From positions 1 through 9,238 of the forward strand of contig JAFYQC010000025.1 of NCBI GenBank assembly GCA_017547265.1: a stretch of DNA of 9,238 nucleotides, written 5' to 3'. Numbering within the stretch: position 1 is the first letter of the stretch; every line of letters starts with the position of its first letter. Under the pieces are notes generated by a model. The model was not told where the DNA came from. It searched no databases and worked only from the letters and a program-made list of their open reading frames with translations. Below are positions 1-4,778 of the stretch, piece after piece. This DNA is from Kiritimatiellia bacterium. Its GTDB lineage: Bacteria; Verrucomicrobiota; Kiritimatiellia; RFP12; UBA1067. A program made the position numbers and the translations under genes.

Positions 1-40
1 AGCATATCCCAAGGCCGTTGTTGAGCAATGGGCGGGCTGA
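1..40 (+). CDS. GxxExxY family protein, 3' end only (partial at window edge)
   Basis: Only the last twelve codons and the TGA stop (38-40) are in the window, beginning in frame at position 2 and reading AYPKAVVEQWAG. They are identical to the C-terminus of the complete GxxExxY gene at 2944-3324, and the DNA continues nearly identical through the 3' flank. This is therefore a second paralogue in the same orientation, truncated by the window edge rather than visibly broken. Nothing can be said about its catalytic residues. As inference, two same-direction copies of the gene plus flank are substrates for recombination across the intervening 3.3 kb. Confidence 0.85.
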   Translation, partial: AYPKAVVEQWAG

Positions 41-240
41 CAATTCTCTTTCGTGAGTTTTCGTGTCGGGCTTTAGGCCCGCTTTCGTGTCCTGCGGACG
101 CGCACCCCGCAGGGGGCGGCGGTGGTGACGCGACAGGCGAGGCATCGCCTCAAGCCATGTCGTGGCGACACTGCCGAATGTTGCCGCAAGGCAACGCGAC
201 GTTCGCAGGGTTCGTGGTCGCGCGTAGCGCTCTTTTGGCA

Positions 241-273
241 TAAGACAAAACACACGGAATCGCTTCCGTGTGT
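241..273 (-). terminator. Intrinsic-terminator-like hairpin after vapC
   Basis: Read on the minus strand, a perfect 10-bp stem (250-259 with 264-273, four-base loop) is followed by TTTGTCTTA. It begins 11 bases after the vapC stop at 285, so it is well placed to end the vapBC transcript. The stem is only half GC and the T-tract is interrupted, so efficiency is uncertain. The same structure recurs at 3527-3559 behind another minus-strand gene. Confidence 0.55.
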
Positions 274-284
274 CTCGTTGAGTT

Positions 285-689
285 TTAACCAATCGTAGGC
301 GGTCTGAAGAGCCGATGCTTCTGCGCCCTTTCGTCAAATGTCACCGTGAAAGATGCACCATAGGTCTTGTTGATTCGCGCAAGGTAGTAATCGGAAAAAT
401 CAGCCGTTCCTTCGTCAAAGTCGTAATAGGAGCGCCACGCACAGTCTCGATGTTCGACCTCGAATACTTCGGCCTCAAGAATAGTCTTAATGACAAGTAA
501 AAGACGATCCTTTGGCTGCCGATAAAGCCGCTTCAGCACCCATACCACCTCACAGAGGACAATAGAGGATATGAATCCCTTATTTGTGGCCGACAAACTT
601 GTTTCAATTAGCTTGGTAGCGATTTTGGACTGCTTTGGCTCGTCTTGAACGATAAAACGCACCAAGACATTCGTATCAATGCCAATCAT
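285..689 (-). CDS. vapC: VapC-type PIN-domain ribonuclease toxin
   Basis: A 134-residue PIN-domain protein. VapC toxins are Mg-dependent ribonucleases that cleave tRNA or rRNA, and they are held inactive by the partner VapB. The sequence shows the usual acidic residues: D5 in the N-terminal IDTNVLVRF strand, E47 in SSIVLCEVVWVL, D97/D100 in ADFSDYYLA, and D119 in VTFDERA. The length is typical. An in-frame ATG lies 63 bases upstream, but I start at MIGIDTN because that places the conserved strand at the N-terminus and gives an ATGA overlap with the antitoxin stop (686-689), typical of translational coupling. All catalytic positions are present, so the toxin looks intact. The tRNA or rRNA target cannot be inferred. 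Confidence 0.92.
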   Translation of the reverse strand: MIGIDTNVLVRFIVQDEPKQSKIATKLIETSLSATNKGFISSIVLCEVVWVLKRLYRQPKDRLLLVIKTILEAEVFEVEHRDCAWRSYYDFDEGTADFSDYYLARINKTYGASFTVTFDERAQKHRLFRPPTIG

Positions 690-931
690 CGGCACACCCC
701 GCCTGCTATCGCCTCGTCCATCTGCTTCAACGTCATCGGCTTGCCTGACCATTTCACCAACCCCTTCAAAGAGCCAACCGAGCCCTTCTTAGGCATCAAC
801 TCTACACGATTCTTGTCAAAAATGACAAAGTCAATCCTGTCCCCGGTGTTCAACCGAAGCATGTTCCTGATTTCAACAGGTATTGTAACCTGGCCCTTTG
901 ATGAAATAGTAGTGTACATTGCAGACCCCAT
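686..931 (-). CDS. vapB: VapB-type antitoxin, AbrB/SpoVT swapped-hairpin fold
   Basis: An 81-residue protein whose N-terminal half reads TTISSKGQVTIPVEIRNML, the classic AbrB/MazE DNA-binding signature. The C-terminal part (about residues 50-81) would bind and cover the VapC active site. As is usual for the family, it precedes the toxin and overlaps it by four bases. Two starts are possible: ATG at 929-931, used here, or ATG at 917-919, which would begin MYTTISSKGQ as many relatives do. Neither has a strong ribosome-binding site; GGGGT lies just before the second. An extended -10 and a short inverted repeat lie upstream and suggest autorepression by the VapBC complex, the known mode for this class. 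Confidence 0.9.
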   Translation of the reverse strand: MGSAMYTTISSKGQVTIPVEIRNMLRLNTGDRIDFVIFDKNRVELMPKKGSVGSLKGLVKWSGKPMTLKQMDEAIAGGVCR

Positions 932-951
932 TCTTTAAACAAGCCGTAAGT

Positions 952-960
952 ATGATACCA
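952..960 (-). promoter_or_regulatory. Probable vapBC promoter (extended -10)
   Basis: On the minus strand TGGTATCAT fits an extended -10 (TGn plus TATCAT). It ends about 20 bases before the first vapB ATG. There is no clear -35. The -10 lies inside an interrupted inverted repeat, GTAAG...CTTAC, a possible operator. This is pattern matching only. Confidence 0.4.
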
Positions 961-1015
961 TTTCCTTACTTCACTATAAAGAGTGGCGCCGATTTTCCGT
1001 TCGCGCCGTTGTAGG

Positions 1016-1072
1016 CGTCCTCGACACGGCAACCGAGGACGCGGGCGGTTGTAGCGCGGCTTCGGGCGTTCA
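1016..1072 (-). pseudogene. Relic of an HTH antitoxin-type gene with a large internal deletion
   Basis: Two segments of the HTH gene at 1363-2031 are joined here. About 30 bases at 1017-1046 match 1408-1437 (the part encoding ARVLGCRVED near the C-terminus), and about 26 bases at 1047-1072 match 1781-1806 (encoding DERPKPRYN). The intervening ~340 bases are missing and the two parts are out of frame. Beyond VED the relic diverges from the intact gene, so the source was probably a paralogue rather than the neighbour itself. It lies on the same strand as the intact gene. No product is expected. Confidence 0.75.
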
Positions 1073-1079
1073 TCTCTCT

Positions 1080-1099
1080 GCGCTACGCGCGACCACGAA
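1080..1099 (-). repeat. 20-bp boundary module
   Basis: Minus-strand copy of TTCGTGGTCGCGCGTAGCGC. The same 20-mer occurs at 211-230 (+), 1342-1362 (+, one inserted base), 2739-2758 (-) and 3496-3515 (+). Each copy lies at or near an edge of a repeat block. Here it separates the HTH relic from the GxxExxY relic. Confidence 0.85.
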
Positions 1100-1102
1100 A
1101 AC

Positions 1103-1172
1103 TCACGAAAGAGAATTCGCCCATTGCTCGACAACGGCCTTGGGATATGCCCCAAAATTAAATTGTATAGCA
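1103..1172 (-). pseudogene. Relic of a GxxExxY gene with the whole body deleted
   Basis: On the minus strand the upstream region of a GxxExxY gene runs up to its -10 (TGCTATACA at 1164-1172). It then jumps to the last codons of the gene (1118-1159, reading NFGAYPKAVVEQWA). About 340 bases of coding sequence, including every catalytic residue, are missing. A further 7-base loss removes the normal stop, so the frame runs on to a stop at 1103. The 3' flank is also shortened, apparently by loss between two TTTCGTG copies. It keeps both ends of the gene unit but no function, like a MITE-style deletion derivative. Confidence 0.85.
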
Positions 1173-1362
1173 CAGTTTCGTGTATTTCGTGTGCCGTGAA
1201 GACGGTTTTCGTGTCCGGGGTGGCGCGGCAAGCCGATAGGCCAATTGCGGAGAAACGGCGCTGGCGGAGGCGAACGCCTCCTGGCCATGCGACGGTTTGA
1301 CGCGATTGCAATCGCGAAGCGATTGTCGCGACACTCCGGTTTTCGTGGTCGCGCGTCAGCGC
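1165..1362 (-). repeat. Left inverted repeat (GxxExxY upstream region)
   Basis: The reverse complement of this ~197-bp block matches 2739-2935 along its whole length with scattered substitutions and a few indels. It carries the same hairpins and the 20-bp module at its inner edge (1342-1362). That inner edge directly abuts the stop codon of the HTH gene (1363). Together with the two relics it accounts for most of the 430-base stretch without a gene between vapB and the HTH gene (932-1362). Confidence 0.92.
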
Positions 1363-2031
1363 TCACATCGCGCTATTCGTCGCGCTCTTCGGCGTGTAGT
1401 CGACGATATCCTCGACACGGCAACCGAGGACGCGGGCGAGGGAAATGGCATAGTCGACGTTGGCTTTTCGGATGTCCTTCTGGCGTTGCTCGTACTGCTG
1501 GAGCGTTCTAAGCGGGACCCCAGACGCGGCCGCCAGCTCGGATTGCGACATCCGCCGTGCCTCCCGCCGCATCTTGAGATTGGCCTCTGGCTTTGCATCG
1601 AGGTAAATATCGTCGGCTTTCTCGATAAACGCGCGCGGGTCGCGCTCGTGATACGGCGAGTAGAGCGTCATCACCCGCGACGGCGGAATGTAGCGGGCTA
1701 TCTCGCCAAACGACATCGCCGTATGCCACTGGTAGTGGGCGAGGATCCACCCCGTCCAGTATTCTCTGCTGCGGTTCATGTTATAGCGCGGTTTCGGGCG
1801 TTCATCCGAGAAGCCGGTCGCGGCAAAGACGTCCCAAACCATTTCAGGGCCTGACTTGCCGGCGACTACCGTCGGATCGCCCCGTCCAAAACGGTCTGCA
1901 AGACCCGAGACAAGGAAAAGGTCGAAGAAGCGGTCAATGTCGACCTTGCAGTCCCAAACCGCGTAGTCGAGCATCGCGCCCATTGTCTCCCTTGCCTGCG
2001 GGAGATATATCTCGTCATACGCGCAGGTCAT
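1363..2031 (-). CDS. HTH (XRE-type) protein, probable antitoxin/regulator of the DUF3990 protein
   Basis: A 222-residue protein. Residues ~151-212 form an XRE/Cro-type helix-turn-helix (LKMRREARRMSQSELAAASG, then VPLRTLQQYE). Residues 1-145 are an alpha-rich domain (DEIYLPQARETMGAMLDYAV, then the aromatic YWTGWILAHYQWHT) that I recall from HTH proteins encoded beside DUF3990 genes in gut bacteria. By analogy with type II toxin-antitoxin pairs it would bind the DUF3990 product and repress the shared promoter. It overlaps the end of the DUF3990 gene by 17 bases. I keep the first ATG because AYDEIYL is the usual family beginning; the next Met (position 17) would cut the domain. Antitoxin function is inferred from context, not shown. 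A decayed paralogue fragment lies at 1016-1072. Confidence 0.82.
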   Translation of the reverse strand: MTCAYDEIYLPQARETMGAMLDYAVWDCKVDIDRFFDLFLVSGLADRFGRGDPTVVAGKSGPEMVWDVFAATGFSDERPKPRYNMNRSREYWTGWILAHYQWHTAMSFGEIARYIPPSRVMTLYSPYHERDPRAFIEKADDIYLDAKPEANLKMRREARRMSQSELAAASGVPLRTLQQYEQRQKDIRKANVDYAISLARVLGCRVEDIVDYTPKSATNSAM

Positions 2032-2686
2032 CGGCTGTCATCTCCTCGTCCATTATTCTCGTGATGTAGAGTCCGTTACGTTCGCGCTTCGCCCTCATGT
2101 CGCGGTAGATTCGCCGCGCCTCATCGTCTCGGCCTTTCTTGAGCGCAAACCAGTCACTTGCCTTTGCAAGCGTCGCCTCCTTGAACTCAATGCGGGAAAA
2201 GGCCTTGCAGGACTTGAGCACGAATTGCGTACCAGGCTTTCCAAGCCGCATGGCCTCGCCCAGCTTCGTGAGGGTTATGGCACCTGAAAGAAAGTTGCGG
2301 GCAAAGGTGAAGTAGCTGTCGTCTGCGCGCCACCCCGTGATTATGTCGACCCTGCCCGTGTCGACTGGAAACTTTTCAAGAATGTAGTCGCGCGCATCCG
2401 CCGCCAGCGCCGTGTCGAGCTCGAACTCGCGGTTTGACAAAAGGAGGGAAAGCCAATGCAGGACGCAGAAATCTGGCGATTCGAGATCGAGGATTCTCAG
2501 ACCCTCAGTCTCGATTTCATAACAGTTTGCAAAGCCGTCGCTGTTCTCGTCTACACTCCATTCCTTGGCAAGGTCAGCGCTTTCGGTGCAATAGAAACCC
2601 AAACCGTAGTCGTTGTACGGCTTGCCGAAACCGAATATGGGCTTCTTGATTACCCGCTCGGAACCATGAAAGACAGTTTTCCTCAT
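2015..2686 (-). CDS. DUF3990 protein, predicted ADP-ribosyltransferase-like toxin
   Basis: A 223-residue protein of the DUF3990 family, which resembles the ADP-ribosyltransferase fold. The N-terminus shows VFHGSERV (H7) and DYGLGFYCTES (Y32). These match the first two positions of the H-Y-[E/D/Q] triad that holds NAD in ART enzymes. The third position cannot be placed with confidence. There is no signal peptide or membrane segment, so it acts inside the cell. It is first in a two-gene unit with the HTH protein, which overlaps its 3' end. The -10 box ends 9 bases before the ATG, so the transcript is almost leaderless and has no ribosome-binding site. Target and toxicity are unknown. A role in cell-growth control or phage defence would be inference. 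Confidence 0.82.
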   Translation of the reverse strand: MRKTVFHGSERVIKKPIFGFGKPYNDYGLGFYCTESADLAKEWSVDENSDGFANCYEIETEGLRILDLESPDFCVLHWLSLLLSNREFELDTALAADARDYILEKFPVDTGRVDIITGWRADDSYFTFARNFLSGAITLTKLGEAMRLGKPGTQFVLKSCKAFSRIEFKEATLAKASDWFALKKGRDDEARRIYRDMRAKRERNGLYITRIMDEEMTADDLRV

Positions 2687-2695
2687 AGCGCAGAT

Positions 2696-2725
2696 ATTAT
2701 ACTCCTACAGGAGTATGGTTGTCAA
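2696..2725 (-). promoter_or_regulatory. Consensus sigma-70 promoter of the DUF3990-HTH pair
   Basis: On the minus strand TTGACA (2725-2720) and TATAAT (2701-2696) are both perfect consensus hexamers, spaced 18 bases apart. The expected start is near 2689, only a few bases before the ATG at 2686. Such a strong core promoter on a toxin pair makes sense if it is normally repressed. Confidence 0.8.
2699..2716. promoter_or_regulatory. Perfect inverted-repeat operator over the -10 region
   Basis: ATACTCC-TACA-GGAGTAT is a perfect 7-4-7 inverted repeat. It overlaps the first bases of the -10 and fills most of the -35/-10 spacer. A dimeric XRE-type repressor bound here would exclude RNA polymerase, and the HTH protein encoded second in the unit is the obvious candidate. 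The sequence shows the palindrome and its position; the binding is inferred. Confidence 0.72.
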
Positions 2726-2738
2726 TAGGGAGTCCATT

Positions 2739-2935
2739 GCGCTACGCGCGACCACGAAAACCGGAGTGTCGCGACAATCGCTTCGCGATTGCAATCGCGT
2801 AAAATCGTCGCATGGCCAGGAGGCATTCGCCTCCGCCAGCGCCGCTTCTCCGCAATTGGCCTATCGGCTTGCCGCGCCACCCCGGACACGAAAACCGCCT
2901 TCGCGGTACACGAAAGACACGAAACTGTGCTATAC
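2739..2935 (+). repeat. Right inverted repeat (GxxExxY upstream region)
   Basis: Inverted partner of 1165-1362. It begins with the 20-bp module (2739-2758) and contains stem-loops at 2776-2790 (AATCGC/GCGATT), 2819-2834 (GGAGGC/GCCTCC) and 2894-2907 (ACCGC/GCGGT), plus the palindrome GCGATTGCAATCGC overlapping the first. It ends in the -10 of the GxxExxY gene, so the promoter is part of the repeat. Confidence 0.92.
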
Positions 2936-2936
2936 T
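2928..2936 (+). promoter_or_regulatory. Extended -10 promoter of the GxxExxY gene
   Basis: TGCTATACT matches an extended -10 (TGn plus TATACT) and ends only 7 bases before the ATG at 2944, so the message would be leaderless or nearly so. No ribosome-binding site is visible and there is no clear -35. The deleted copy at 1164-1172 keeps the same element as TGCTATACA. Confidence 0.55.
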
Positions 2937-2943
2937 ATAGCTC

Positions 2944-3324
2944 ATGAATCAACCAATGATCTATCCGGAAGAATGCTATGCCATTCGCGGCGCAATCTAC
3001 GAAGTCTACCGCGAACTAGGAAACGGTTTCAGGGAAGAGGTCTACCAGCAATGTCTTGAACGGGAGCTGGCGTCCAGAGGAATACCCTTCGAGGCCAAGA
3101 AGGAACTTCGCATCTACTATAAGGGCTCACCCATAGAGAAGACCTACATCCCGGATTTTTACTGCTATGGCAAGATAATCGTTGAGATAAAGTCAGTAGA
3201 GGCATTGACAAAGGAACATCGGGCGCAATTACTGAACTATCTTCGCCTCACCGGCAGCAAACTTGGGTTGCTTGTCAATTTTGGAGCATATCCCAAGGCC
3301 GTTGTTGAGCAATGGGCGGGCTGA
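2944..3324 (+). CDS. GxxExxY family protein, PD-(D/E)XK nuclease-like
   Basis: A complete 126-residue member of the GxxExxY family, whose fold is assigned to the PD-(D/E)XK nuclease superfamily. The sequence shows G28-x-x-E31-x-x-Y34, then P70-D71 and E81-x-K83 (EIK), the order expected for a PD...ExK active site. The family's biological role is not established, and members often occur in several copies per genome. Length and motifs are normal, so it appears intact. The gene has its own extended -10 promoter, which lies inside a repeat, and its last codons are part of the 3' repeat. It is thus flanked on both sides by hairpin-rich sequence that recurs with the partial copy (1-40) and the deleted copy (1103-1172). 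Nuclease activity and any role in spreading the repeat are inference. Confidence 0.92.
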   Translation: MNQPMIYPEECYAIRGAIYEVYRELGNGFREEVYQQCLERELASRGIPFEAKKELRIYYKGSPIEKTYIPDFYCYGKIIVEIKSVEALTKEHRAQLLNYLRLTGSKLGLLVNFGAYPKAVVEQWAG

Positions 3325-3559
3325 CAATTCTCTTTCGTGAGTTTTCGTGTCGGGCTTTAGGCCCGCTTTCGTGTCCTGCGGACGGCGCACCCCGCAGGGG
3401 GCGGCGGTGGTGACGCGACAGGCGAGGCATCGCCTCAAGCCATGTCGCGGCGACACTGCCGCATGTTGCCGCAAGGCAACGCGACGTTCGCAGGTTTCGT
3501 GGTCGCGCGTAGCGCTATTTTGGCATAGAACAAAAACACACGGAATTGCTTCCGTGTGT
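3285..3559 (+). repeat. Hairpin-rich direct repeat, copy B
   Basis: Second copy of 1-273 in the same orientation, covering the last GxxExxY codons and the 3' flank with the same five hairpins and the 20-bp module at 3496-3515. It accounts for most of the 260-base gap between GxxExxY and the oxidoreductase gene. The rest (3560-3584) has, on the minus strand, ACCACGGAATACACTGAAC, another ACACGGAA-type repeat piece. Confidence 0.93.
3527..3559 (-). terminator. Intrinsic-terminator-like hairpin after the M18/Gfo operon
   Basis: On the minus strand a perfect 10-bp stem (3536-3545 with 3550-3559, four-base loop) is followed by TTTTGTTCT, 25 bases after the oxidoreductase stop at 3585. It is the same element as at 241-273, so the repeat edge supplies a terminator to minus-strand genes on both occasions. 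Confidence 0.6.
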
Positions 3560-3584
3560 TCAGTGTATTCCGTGGTTGACAACC

Positions 3585-4778
3585 TCAGTCGCAGATCGTG
3601 CGGGCGGTTTTGCGGGACTCTTCCGCGAGGAACGCGATGCGGTGCGACTCGAGCGCGGCGTCGAGCACCGCCGAGTAGCGCTCGGGAGACGCGGTCCTGA
3701 CGAGCTTCACGAACTCGGTCATGATCTCGCGGTCGCCGCCGCCGTGGTGGCCGTGCTGCTGCGGGATGATCGTCGTCGAGTCGCCAAGGAACGGCAGAAT
3801 CTCGATCTTGTGTTCGTCCGCGATAATCTCGCCACGCGTCCCGTAGAAATGCGTAATGCGCGTACGCTGCTGCGAATAGCTCTCCATCTCGAGGATGATC
3901 GTGAGCCCGCCGTCGTACTCCATGAGCACCGTCTGGTGGTCGACAGAGTCGTTGCCGCACGCATAGACGCAGCGGCCGTACGGCGACTTCTCGATCATGT
4001 TCAGGATCGCCTCGTCGGATTCGTCCGCAAAGTGATACCTGAGGTCGGTGCGGTCGTAGTAAATCTTGTACGCGTCAAACGGGCACTTCTCGCGAACCGA
4101 CTCGGGGCAGTCCTTGCAGCGGTCTGCCGCACCAGCCGGCTTGTTCTCGGGGCGCCAGTGCATGAGCGAGCCGAAGCTCGTTATCTTCTTGCAGCGCTTG
4201 CCCTTCGTCCACCACTCAATGAGGTCGAAGTCGTGCGTACACTTGTTGACGAGCATGCCCGTCCCCTTCTCTTCGACAGACCAGTTACCGCGGCAGTAGG
4301 CGTGGGCCGCCTTGCCGTAGGAAATGGCCGCGAGATGGTGAACGCTCGTAAGCTCGCCGATTGCGCCCGACGCGATGACCTCGCGGAGCTTTTTGTAGAA
4401 CGGCGCATAGCGCAGAACGTAGCCCGTGAGGACGAGGCGCTTTGTGCGCTTCTGGGCCTCCGCGATGTCGACGCACTCCTGCCAAGTACACCCGATCGGC
4501 TTCTCGAGAAGGACATGGTAGCCCTTCTCGAGCGCCTTTAGGCACGACTTGTGGTGCAGGCGGTCGGGAAGCGAGATGACGACGGCGTCTGCATCGACGC
4601 CGGCGTCAAGCGCCGCTTCCCAGCTCTTCCATGTCGGATAAGTCGCGTCTTCGGGGAACTCAGCCACGGGATCGGCAAGACCCGCGATTTCGAACTCGTC
4701 GGGATGGGTCTTCGCATACGACGCATACGCGCGCCCGCGAATGCCGTAGCCGAGGATTATGGCCCTTACAGGTTTCAT
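3585..4778 (-). CDS. Gfo/Idh/MocA family oxidoreductase with Cys cluster (cytoplasmic)
   Basis: A 397-residue NAD(P)-dependent sugar or cyclitol oxidoreductase of the Gfo/Idh/MocA family. The Rossmann domain has GYGIRG (10-15) and the conserved EKP (92-94). The likely active-site region is KCTHDFDLIEWW (K179, H182, D183). An insertion carries C221-x2-C224-x7-C232, followed by C270 and C274 in GRCVYACGND. I recognise this as a recurrent feature of one subfamily; it may bind a metal. There is no signal peptide. A longer upstream reading frame exists, but MKPVRAI starts directly at the Rossmann strand and its ATG shares one base with the stop of the upstream gene (TGATG), so translation is probably coupled. 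The substrate cannot be read from the sequence. It may act on a sugar product passed on by the exported paralogue. Confidence 0.92.
   Translation of the reverse strand: MKPVRAIILGYGIRGRAYASYAKTHPDEFEIAGLADPVAEFPEDATYPTWKSWEAALDAGVDADAVVISLPDRLHHKSCLKALEKGYHVLLEKPIGCTWQECVDIAEAQKRTKRLVLTGYVLRYAPFYKKLREVIASGAIGELTSVHHLAAISYGKAAHAYCRGNWSVEEKGTGMLVNKCTHDFDLIEWWTKGKRCKKITSFGSLMHWRPENKPAGAADRCKDCPESVREKCPFDAYKIYYDRTDLRYHFADESDEAILNMIEKSPYGRCVYACGNDSVDHQTVLMEYDGGLTIILEMESYSQQRTRITHFYGTRGEIIADEHKIEILPFLGDSTTIIPQQHGHHGGGDREIMTEFVKLVRTASPERYSAVLDAALESHRIAFLAEESRKTARTICD

Larger units (their letters stand above)
1..273 (+). repeat. Hairpin-rich direct repeat, copy A (GxxExxY 3' end plus flank)
   Basis: Matches 3285-3559 almost base for base, with a one-base indel near position 100, a handful of substitutions and a small length difference near 243-249. 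After the GxxExxY stop it contains five hairpins: 67-81 (CGGGC stem), 91-113 (CCTGCGG stem), 139-151 (GAGGC stem), 180-195 (GTTGCC/GGCAAC, GCAA loop) and 250-273 (ACACACGGAA stem). Several are separated by TTTCGTG (49-55, 59-65, 83-89). The stretch 41-284 contains no convincing gene; the open frame at 28-243 is a by-product of the repeat. Confidence 0.93.

Noticed and set aside
28..243. Small plus-strand open frame in the direct repeat
   Set aside because: It overlaps the GxxExxY stop and runs through palindromic repeat sequence. Copy B has a one-base indel that breaks the same frame, so it is not conserved as protein.
41..273. CRISPR-like array of short repeats
   Set aside because: TTTCGTG spacers and hairpins are irregular in spacing and length, there are no unique spacers of constant size, and no cas gene is nearby.
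1103..1366. Minus-strand open frame ending in the GxxExxY C-terminus
   Set aside because: Its first ~70 codons are translated repeat DNA. Only the final codons derive from a real gene, so it is annotated as a relic.
1..3559. Integron-type cassette array (toxin-antitoxin cargo with palindromic sites)
   Set aside because: No integrase is present, the hairpins lack attC-type core sites, genes lie on both strands, and the repeats include coding ends of GxxExxY.
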